From Peptostreptococcus sp. (GTDB lineage: Bacteria; Bacillota; Clostridia; Peptostreptococcales; Peptostreptococcaceae), in assembly GCA_020025095.1 (NCBI GenBank), contig JAHHSS010000047.1, positions 1-12,046 of the forward strand: a stretch of DNA of 12,046 nt, given 5' to 3'. Under the pieces are notes generated by a model. That model worked only from the letters and a program-made list of their open reading frames with translations. It made no database searches and had not been told where the DNA came from. Of the stretch, positions 6,618 to 12,046 are shown piece by piece (within the stretch, counting starts at the first letter, position 1; the number at the start of each line of letters is the position of its first letter). The translations under genes were made by a program, and so were the position numbers.

Positions 6618-7548
6618 AAAGGTGGCGCTTATATTTCCTGGTCAGGGAGCACAATATGAGGGTTTAGGAAAAGATATAATGGATTCAAACTTACCAATCT
6701 CAAAGGTTTATCACAATTTATATTCAATAGTAGGTGAAAAAACTGCACAAAAAATATTAGAGGCTAAAAAAGAAGATTTATCTATGACTAGATATGCCCA
6801 GTTGGCTATTTTTTTAAACAGCGTACTTTTGCATAAAGAATTTATGAATAGGTATGGTAAAAGTATAGAAGTTGTCAGTTCTACAGGTTTGAGTTTGGGT
6901 GAGTATTCAGCACTTTGCTCTGCTGGAGTTTTTGATATTAGTACTGGTATTAAAATAATAAGTAAGAGGGGCGAAATTATGGGAAAAGCTGCTGCTGGAA
7001 AAGGTGGTATGCTGGCAATAATGAGGTCAGACTTTGAAACAATATCAAGCATAATATCGAAAGTAAAAAAAGAAAAAAGAGGGGTTATAGATATTTGTAA
7101 TCTCAACTCTCCAAATCAAATAGTAATAGCTGGAGAATTTGAACTTATCGATATGTTCAAAGAAAAGTGCTTAGAGGAAAAAATCAAATCAGTAGTGGAT
7201 TTAGATGTTGAAGGGCCTTTTCACACAGAAATATTGAAAGAGGCATCCATAGAACTTGGTGAAATTTTAAATAAAATTGAATATAATATGCCAGAATACA
7301 AAATATATTCAAATTTTGATGCAAAAGAATACATAAAAAAAGAAGACTTTTCATTGAAATTACAAAAACAGATGTATTCACCTGTGTATTTTGAAAAGAT
7401 AATAAGAAAAATACTCGAAGATGGTATAAAAGATTTTATTGAAATAGGTCCAGGAAAAACTTTAAAATCTTTTATAAAAAAAATTGACCGAAATGCGAGC
7501 GTTTTTAATATAGAGAGCATCTACGATTTGGAAAATTACAAAATATAG
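6610..7548 (+). CDS. fabD: Malonyl-CoA:ACP transacylase (FabD), 312 aa
   Basis: Transfers malonyl from CoA to ACP, linking the acetyl-CoA carboxylase genes upstream to the elongation enzymes. The motifs are FPGQGAQ at 9-15 (oxyanion Gln), the nucleophile elbow GLSLGEYSAL with Ser95, Arg119 for the malonyl carboxylate, and GPFHTEIL with catalytic His204. The residue before the nucleophile is Leu rather than the His of E. coli GHSLGE. The ATG at 6610 is chosen because it gives the family N-terminus MVKKVALIFPG; the longer frame from 6586 adds eight unsupported residues. AAAGGA (6589-6594) lies about 15 nt upstream, which is far, so translation probably depends on coupling through the 8-nt overlap with fabK. 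Confidence 0.94.
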   Translation: MVKKVALIFPGQGAQYEGLGKDIMDSNLPISKVYHNLYSIVGEKTAQKILEAKKEDLSMTRYAQLAIFLNSVLLHKEFMNRYGKSIEVVSSTGLSLGEYSALCSAGVFDISTGIKIISKRGEIMGKAAAGKGGMLAIMRSDFETISSIISKVKKEKRGVIDICNLNSPNQIVIAGEFELIDMFKEKCLEEKIKSVVDLDVEGPFHTEILKEASIELGEILNKIEYNMPEYKIYSNFDAKEYIKKEDFSLKLQKQMYSPVYFEKIIRKILEDGIKDFIEIGPGKTLKSFIKKIDRNASVFNIESIYDLENYKI

Positions 7549-7578
7549 ATGCATTGTATTTAGGGAGGTACTTTAAAT

Positions 7579-8325
7579 ATGAAAAATTGTAAAAAAATCG
7601 CCTTTGTAACAGGTGGTTCAAGAGGTATAGGAAAAGCAATAGTTGACAAACTTGGTAGTGATGGTTTTATAGTAGGTTTCAACTATGTAAATTCAGAAGA
7701 AAAAGCAAAGGACTTTGTAAATGAATTAAAGTTGAAAAATATTGATGCTTTCTGTATTAAGTTTGATGTAGGAAATTATGAAGAAACAAAAAATGCAATT
7801 TCCAAAATTCAAAGCGAAATAGGTGATATAGATGTTCTAGTAAATAATGCTGGTATAACAAAAGATAAATTATTTATAAGAATGAAAGAAAAAGATTTTA
7901 GCGATGTAATAGATGTAAATCTCAAAGGGGTATTTAATTGTACTAAACAGGTAGCAAATAAAATGATGAAAAAGAAAAATGGAAGGATAATAAATATTTC
8001 ATCTATTTCGGGATTGATCGGGAATATAGGTCAAGTTAATTACTCAGCATCTAAAGCGGGTATTATTGGCTTGACAAGAACTTTAGCAGCTGAACTGGGC
8101 GGATATGGTATAACTGTAAACGCAATTGCTCCTGGATTTATAAAGACAGATATGACTGATACTTTGTCAGAGAGCATAAAAGAAAAAATTATTAATTCAA
8201 TCCCACTTAAATCTATTGGCTATCCAGAAGATATTGCAAACTTTGTTTCCTTTCTTTCTTCAGATTTAGGAAGATATATTACTGGTCAAGTTATAAGTAT
8301 AGATGGTGGTTTATCTGCAATATAG
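7579..8325 (+). CDS. fabG: 3-oxoacyl-ACP reductase (FabG), 248 aa
   Basis: NADPH-dependent reduction of 3-oxoacyl-ACP to 3-hydroxyacyl-ACP, the first reduction of the cycle. It is a classical short-chain dehydrogenase/reductase: cofactor loop TGGSRGIG at 11-18, NNAG at 89-92, structural Asn114, and catalytic Ser142, Tyr155 and Lys159 (YSASK). IAPGFIKTDMT at 183-193 and the C-terminal GQVISIDGG are typical FabG. Length is exactly that expected. GGGAGGT (7563-7569) is a strong ribosome binding site before the ATG. It lies 30 bp after fabD and 13 bp before fabF, with no sign of a separate promoter. Confidence 0.96.
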   Translation: MKNCKKIAFVTGGSRGIGKAIVDKLGSDGFIVGFNYVNSEEKAKDFVNELKLKNIDAFCIKFDVGNYEETKNAISKIQSEIGDIDVLVNNAGITKDKLFIRMKEKDFSDVIDVNLKGVFNCTKQVANKMMKKKNGRIINISSISGLIGNIGQVNYSASKAGIIGLTRTLAAELGGYGITVNAIAPGFIKTDMTDTLSESIKEKIINSIPLKSIGYPEDIANFVSFLSSDLGRYITGQVISIDGGLSAI

Positions 8326-8338
8326 TGTGAGGTAAAAT

Positions 8339-9571
8339 ATGAAAAGAAGAGTAGTAGTAACTGGTGGTGGAGTAATATCACCAATAGGTAATAGCATTGA
8401 AGATTTTATTGATGGGCTTATCAAGGGTAGAAATGGAATAGATAAGATAAGTTTATTTAATAACTCTCAATTTAAGACCAAGCTAGCAGCAGAAGTGAAG
8501 AATTTCGATCCAAAAGAATATGGTATCGAATCTCCAAAGAAAAAAGATAGGTTTGTTCAGTTTGCAATAGCAGCATCAAAAGAAGCTATTAAAAACAGTG
8601 GACTTGTGATAGACGAGAAAAATAAGTACAGAACAGGTGTGGTGATTGGAAGTGGAATAGGAGGATTAACGACTATTCAAAGCGAGCATGAAAAATATTT
8701 TAATAAAGGTGTAAAAAAAATTTCATCTCACTTTATTCCTAAGTCAATTATAAATATGGCCGCTGGACATATATCAATAGAACTTGGAACTAGGGGAGTA
8801 TGCACTTCTAGCGTTTCAGCTTGCGCAAGTGGAGCTGACTCAATTGGGTATGCATATCGACTAATCAAAGATGGATATCAAGATACTGTTTTTGCTGGAG
8901 GTTGTGAGGCAAGTATATGTGAACTTGGAATTGCTGGATTTGAATCGATGTCAGCTTTAAGTTTTTCAGATGATATTAATAGAGCGTCTATACCTTTTGA
9001 TAAAGAAAGAAATGGATTTGTTATGGGAGAGGGAGCAGCGATATTGGTGTTAGAATCCTTGGAATCCGCTAAAAAAAGAGGTGCAAATATAATATGCGAA
9101 GTAGTTGGTTTTGGACAATCTAGTGATGCCTATCATATTACAGCACCTAGTCCAGATGCTGAGGGAGCAAGGCTTTCTATGAAGTACGCAATAGAAGAAG
9201 CGGGTATAGATTTAATGGAAGTGGATTATATAAATGCGCATGGAACATCAACTGTTATTAATGATTGTATAGAAAGTAATGCAATTAAAAAATTATTCGG
9301 AAAGCAGTGCTATAATATCGCAGTTTCATCTACTAAAAGTATGACAGGTCATATGTTAGGTGCAGCAGGAGCAGTTGAAGCTTTAATATGTTGCTATGCA
9401 CTAAATAAAGACTTTATTCCCGCAACAATTAACTACAAGGAAAAAGATTCTGAGTGTGATTTAGATTATGTAGTTGAAGGCAGCAGAAAAAAAAATATTA
9501 AATATGCACTATCAAATTCACTAGGGTTTGGTGGTCATAATTCCTCTTTATTGTTTAAAAAGTATGAATAA
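8339..9571 (+). CDS. fabF: 3-oxoacyl-ACP synthase II (FabF, KAS II), 410 aa
   Basis: Condensing enzyme that adds malonyl-ACP to the growing acyl-ACP in each round. The Cys-His-His centre is intact: Cys162 in SACASGADS, His301 in NAHGTST and His338 in TGHMLGAAGA, with the conserved Lys333 nearby. Length equals that of typical FabF (about 410-413 aa). GAGGT at 8329-8333 precedes the ATG. No second elongation synthase (FabB) is present, so this is probably the main elongating enzyme unless another copy lies elsewhere. An 82-bp spacer follows before fabZ. Confidence 0.97.
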   Translation: MKRRVVVTGGGVISPIGNSIEDFIDGLIKGRNGIDKISLFNNSQFKTKLAAEVKNFDPKEYGIESPKKKDRFVQFAIAASKEAIKNSGLVIDEKNKYRTGVVIGSGIGGLTTIQSEHEKYFNKGVKKISSHFIPKSIINMAAGHISIELGTRGVCTSSVSACASGADSIGYAYRLIKDGYQDTVFAGGCEASICELGIAGFESMSALSFSDDINRASIPFDKERNGFVMGEGAAILVLESLESAKKRGANIICEVVGFGQSSDAYHITAPSPDAEGARLSMKYAIEEAGIDLMEVDYINAHGTSTVINDCIESNAIKKLFGKQCYNIAVSSTKSMTGHMLGAAGAVEALICCYALNKDFIPATINYKEKDSECDLDYVVEGSRKKNIKYALSNSLGFGGHNSSLLFKKYE

Positions 9572-9653
9572 GAGTTATTTTATTAAAGAACTTATTAAGT
9601 ATAAATAGTATTATTCATATGATTTTTGTATTTTAAAATTTAAAGGAGTAAAA

Positions 9654-10085
9654 ATGTTTGAACTTAACATTGAAGAAATTAAAAAAATAATACCACATAG
9701 ATATCCTTTTTTGTTGATAGATAAGGTTTTAGATATGGAAGTGGGTAAAAGTTGTCATGCTATAAAATGTATAACAAATACAGAACCGTGGTTTCAAGGA
9801 CATTTTCCAGAACATAATGTTATGCCGGGAGTATTATTAATTGAGGCTATGGCACAGGCAGGAGCAGTAGCAATTTTATCTATTGAAGAAAACAAAGGGA
9901 AAATAGCCTTTTTTTCTGGAATAAAAAATGCTAAATTTAGAAAAGAAGTTATCCCTGGAGACAAAATAGATATTTATGTAAACATAATTAAAATGAGAAA
10001 GCAGTTTGGAATTGGAGAAGGAAAAATATATACTGATGGGGAGCTATGTGTAGAGGGAGAAATTAGCTTTTTTATTGAAAAGTAA
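9654..10085 (+). CDS. fabZ: 3-hydroxyacyl-ACP dehydratase (FabZ), 143 aa
   Basis: Removes water from 3-hydroxyacyl-ACP to give trans-2-enoyl-ACP, the substrate of FabK. The hot-dog fold protein has HRYPFLLID at 15-23, and the active-site segment GHFPEHNVMPG with His50 followed by Glu64 in LLIEAMAQ. These match His54 and Glu68 of E. coli FabZ. AAAGGAG (9642-9648) precedes the ATG by 5 nt. The A+T-rich 82-bp gap after fabF contains a short palindrome (ACTTATTAAGT, 9590-9600) but no convincing promoter. It is the last gene of the cluster and the only dehydratase in it. No FabA, FabN or FabM candidate is adjacent, so how unsaturated chains are made is not shown here. Confidence 0.96.
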   Translation: MFELNIEEIKKIIPHRYPFLLIDKVLDMEVGKSCHAIKCITNTEPWFQGHFPEHNVMPGVLLIEAMAQAGAVAILSIEENKGKIAFFSGIKNAKFRKEVIPGDKIDIYVNIIKMRKQFGIGEGKIYTDGELCVEGEISFFIEK

Positions 10086-10135
10086 AACCATAGCATTTAC
10101 ACTTTATAAACTAAAATAAATACATTGTTTATTAA

Positions 10136-10175
10136 TCGGAATGCAATAGAGATTTTCTTTTGTATTCCGAATTTT
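10136..10175 (+). terminator. Probable weak terminator of the acc-fab operon
   Basis: TCGGAATGCAA (10136-10146) pairs with TTGTATTCCGA (10160-10170) over 11 bp, one of them G-U, around a 13-nt loop. Only a short run of four T follows (10172-10175), so termination may be partial and some read-through into cstA is possible. It lies 51 bp after the fabZ stop, the expected place for the operon end. Confidence 0.5.
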
Positions 10176-10188
10176 AAAGTTAAATTAT

Positions 10189-10211
10189 ACTTTGTTTTAG
10201 CAAAATAAAGT
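10189..10211. other. A+T-rich hairpin/dyad upstream of cstA
   Basis: ACTTTGTTTT (10189-10198) and AAAATAAAGT (10202-10211) pair over 10 bp (one G-U) with a 3-nt loop. No T-run follows. It may be a further 3' structure of the fab transcript or an operator-like dyad for cstA; the sequence does not decide. Confidence 0.3.
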
Positions 10212-10266
10212 GCAGTATTTGTAAAATTCAGATTAAATGTGCAATTTAAATATTAAAAAATCCCAA

Positions 10267-10308
10267 ATCAATACAAAATAGTGTATTATCAATACAAAAT
10301 GGTATATA
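10267..10308. repeat. Two tandem 21-bp repeats at the cstA promoter
   Basis: Two adjacent 21-bp units (10267-10287 and 10288-10308) agree at 18 of 21 positions; both begin ATCAATACAAAAT. Within unit 1, AATACA (10270-10275) and TGTATT (10282-10287) form a perfect dyad with a 6-bp spacer; unit 2 keeps the left arm and a degraded right arm (TATATA). The 21-bp period places both copies on the same face of the helix. Unit 2 runs into the -10 box, so a bound regulator would directly affect cstA transcription. I do not recognise the regulator. Confidence 0.6.
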
Positions 10309-10310
10309 AT
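10282..10310 (+). promoter_or_regulatory. Likely cstA promoter with weak -35
   Basis: TATAAT at 10305-10310 is a perfect -10 box. Seventeen bases upstream lies TGTATT, a poor -35 match. Transcription would start near 10317, about 57 nt before the cstA ATG. The poor -35 under a repeat pair suggests dependence on an activator, or control by a repressor at the -10 box. Confidence 0.5.
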
Positions 10311-10373
10311 GATAATTGTAGGAACTAAAAAATGCAATTTGAAAACTTTATATTTAATTAGGAGGAGATTATT

Positions 10374-11825
10374 ATGATAACATTTTTAATCGGGCTTGTA
10401 ATCTTGATAGTCGGTGGAATGCTTTATGGTAGATTCGTTGAAAAAGTTTTCGGGCCAGATGACAGACCAACTCCAGCAGTTGAAATCAATGATGGAGTTG
10501 ATTATGTACCTATGAAGCAACGTAAAAATGCACTTATTGAATTATTGAACATAGCGGGTACTGGTCCAATTCTTGGTCCTATACAGGGTATTCTTTTTGG
10601 ACCGATTGCCTTTATATTGATTCCTATTGGATGTGTACTGGGAGGAGCAGTTCATGATTATCTAAGCGGGATGATTTCTATAAGAAGTGGTGGAAAGCAG
10701 ATGCCTGCTCTTATTCAGGATCATCTTGGTTCTAAGGTATATAAGATATACAATGTATTTGTTATATTCCTGATGATTCTTGTTGGAGCAGTATTTATTT
10801 ATACGCCAGGAGATCTTATTGTTGGAAGTCTTTTAAAGCAACAGTCAGTTGTAGATAATCCTGTTGTATGGGTTGTCTATGGATGTATTTTTGCTTATTA
10901 TCTAGCAGCTACATTATTCCCTATCGATAAGATTATAGGAAAAATTTATCCTATATTTGGTATAATACTTTTATTATCTGCTGTTGGTATTTTCTTTGGC
11001 CTGTTTGTAAGAGGATATCACCTTACTAATTTAAATGCTTCTAATTGGATGGGAACGCATCCAAAGGGTACTCCTCTATTACCTGTATTCTTTGTTACTG
11101 TTGCCTGCGGTATAGTTTCTGGTTTCCACTCTACTCAAGCAACTTTAATAGGTAGATCTGTTTCTGATGAAAGAGAAGGTAGAAAAACTTTCTATGACAT
11201 GATGATTTTAGAAGGTTTCATAGCTATGATATGGGCTGCTGCAGCAATGGGGATATACAATAAGGGGGTTGCTCCACAGTTTATAGGTAAGCCACAAGTA
11301 ATAGGTATAGTAGCATATGATATGTTAGGGAAAATAGGTGGATTAATAGCTGTTTTAGGCATTATAGTTCTTCCGATTACTTCAGGTGATACATCTTTGC
11401 GTGCGGCAAGACTTATGATTGCAGATGCAATTGGATATGATCAATCTAAACCAGCAAATAGAATTAAATTATCTGTATGTATTTTTATACCAGTTGCAAT
11501 AATATTAGTATTTGCAAAGTTCTCACCACAAGGATTCAACATTTTATGGCAATATTTTGCATGGGCAAATCAGACAATAGCAATATTTGCATTCGCAATG
11601 ATTAGTCTTTATTTGTATAAATTGAAGAAGCCGTATATTATCACTTTGCTTCCAGGAATGTTTTATACCTATGTAATATCAGCATATTTATTAGGTGCTA
11701 AAATAGGATTTAATCTTCCACAAAATATAGCAAATATAATAGGTGTTGTACTAGCTTTCGTATATGTATTTGCAATTATTAGAACAGGCAAGAAAGCTTT
11801 AGAGAACAGAGAAAGATTAGCGTAA
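10374..11825 (+). CDS. cstA: CstA/BtsT-family membrane transporter, short form, 483 aa
   Basis: Inner-membrane transporter of the carbon-starvation CstA family. In E. coli the family members CstA and BtsT import pyruvate, and CstA is linked to peptide uptake in other bacteria; which applies here is unknown. Family signatures are GTGPILGPIQG (62-72), GGAVHDYLSGMISIRSGG (90-107), CGIVSGFHSTQATLIGRS (245-262) and LPITSGDTSLRAARL (333-347). About 12 hydrophobic segments are visible, the first at residues 2-18 and the last near 450-469, with a charged C-terminal tail. It is much shorter than E. coli CstA (about 700 aa), as in the compact Firmicutes form; nothing looks truncated. AGGAGGAG (10360-10367) precedes the ATG. 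It has its own promoter region and terminator, so it is probably not part of the fab operon. Confidence 0.93.
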   Translation: MITFLIGLVILIVGGMLYGRFVEKVFGPDDRPTPAVEINDGVDYVPMKQRKNALIELLNIAGTGPILGPIQGILFGPIAFILIPIGCVLGGAVHDYLSGMISIRSGGKQMPALIQDHLGSKVYKIYNVFVIFLMILVGAVFIYTPGDLIVGSLLKQQSVVDNPVVWVVYGCIFAYYLAATLFPIDKIIGKIYPIFGIILLLSAVGIFFGLFVRGYHLTNLNASNWMGTHPKGTPLLPVFFVTVACGIVSGFHSTQATLIGRSVSDEREGRKTFYDMMILEGFIAMIWAAAAMGIYNKGVAPQFIGKPQVIGIVAYDMLGKIGGLIAVLGIIVLPITSGDTSLRAARLMIADAIGYDQSKPANRIKLSVCIFIPVAIILVFAKFSPQGFNILWQYFAWANQTIAIFAFAMISLYLYKLKKPYIITLLPGMFYTYVISAYLLGAKIGFNLPQNIANIIGVVLAFVYVFAIIRTGKKALENRERLA

Positions 11826-11874
11826 TAAAAGTTGATTTATTTTTTCAATTTTAATAATTAGTTCCTATATAATA

Positions 11875-11907
11875 ATTTAAGATTATAGAAACTATATAAT
11901 CTTAAAT
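11875..11907 (+). other. Perfect 13-bp hairpin just upstream of the cstA terminator
   Basis: The arms 11875-11887 and 11895-11907 are perfectly complementary over 13 bp around a 7-nt loop. The stem is A+T-rich with one G-C pair and has no T-run. Only two bases separate it from the next hairpin. It may protect the cstA mRNA 3' end or act as an extra terminator stem. Confidence 0.5.
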
Positions 11908-11909
11908 CT

Positions 11910-11945
11910 AATAATAACCGTCAATTATTGACGGTTATTATTTTT
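11910..11945 (+). terminator. Strong intrinsic terminator of cstA
   Basis: A perfect 15-bp stem (11910-11924 with 11928-11942), containing the G-C-rich core CCGTC/GACGG and a TTA loop, merges into a run of five T (11941-11945). It lies about 85 bp after the cstA stop. The opposite strand lacks a T-run after the stem, so it works for + strand transcription. Confidence 0.9.
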
Positions 11946-12046
11946 ATAAAAAATCAGTATAATTCTAGTTTATAAATACTTATTTTTTAATTATCTTTAA
12001 AATGATAAATTGGGGGAAAATAATTTAGTTTATTATATAAATAAAC

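Noticed and set aside
6697..6900. FabD defective because GHSLGE reads GLSLGE
   Set aside because: The nucleophile Ser95, Arg119 and His204 are all present, and Leu before the nucleophile also occurs in related Firmicutes FabD proteins.
9618..9637. Second FabT box before fabZ
   Set aside because: The sequence near 9620-9637 agrees with the 19-bp dyad at only about 12 positions and lacks the TCAAA half-site; it is expected by chance in such A+T-rich DNA.
404..11825. Possible TGA recoding, since all 13 genes stop with TAA or TAG
   Set aside because: No in-frame TGA occurs in any gene, tryptophan is encoded by TGG, and avoiding TGA across 13 genes is not surprising in an A+T-rich Firmicute.
1..12046. 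CRISPR array, tRNA or rRNA genes, insertion sequences, prophage or defence genes
   Set aside because: No regularly spaced repeats, no tRNA- or rRNA-like segment and no transposase, integrase or defence motif were seen on either strand.

Overview
The window is strongly A+T-rich and every recognisable gene lies on the + strand. Gene content points to a low-GC, probably anaerobic Firmicute of the Clostridia/Tissierellia type: a FabK-type enoyl-ACP reductase, a FabT-like MarR regulator inside the fab cluster, four-subunit acetyl-CoA carboxylase and a short CstA. Genus cannot be fixed from sequence alone.

Positions 1-331 hold no gene I can support; two very short open frames run in from the left edge. 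A consensus promoter (TTGACA, 17 bp, TATAAT at 332-360) is followed at once by a perfect 19-bp dyad (371-389) of the FabT-box type. A closely packed cluster then runs from 404 to 10085: accB, accC, accD, accA, fabT, fabH, acpP, fabK, fabD, fabG, fabF, fabZ. It encodes acetyl-CoA carboxylase (acetyl-CoA to malonyl-CoA), malonyl transfer to ACP (FabD), initiation (FabH) and the whole elongation cycle (FabF, FabG, FabZ, FabK). Most junctions are 0-34 bp or overlap (fabT/fabH 11 bp, fabK/fabD 8 bp), which implies one main transcript. Two larger gaps, before acpP (85 bp, with a hairpin) and before fabZ (82 bp), are places where RNA processing or a secondary promoter could act. A weak terminator-like hairpin follows fabZ.

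The 288-bp spacer 10086-10373 carries that hairpin, a second A+T hairpin, two 21-bp direct repeats overlapping a -10 box, and a strong ribosome binding site for cstA (10374-11825), a multi-pass membrane transporter of the CstA/BtsT family. cstA appears to be its own transcription unit and ends in two back-to-back hairpins, the second a strong intrinsic terminator (11910-11945). No gene is visible after it.

Several automatic start choices look wrong. accB starts at 404, not at the TTG of the promoter -35 box. accA (3112), fabT (TTG 3864), fabH (4330) and fabD (6610) are also better started downstream of the longest open frame. I see no previously undescribed system: the window is a complete fatty-acid operon with an unusual gene order and some regulatory details worth checking.
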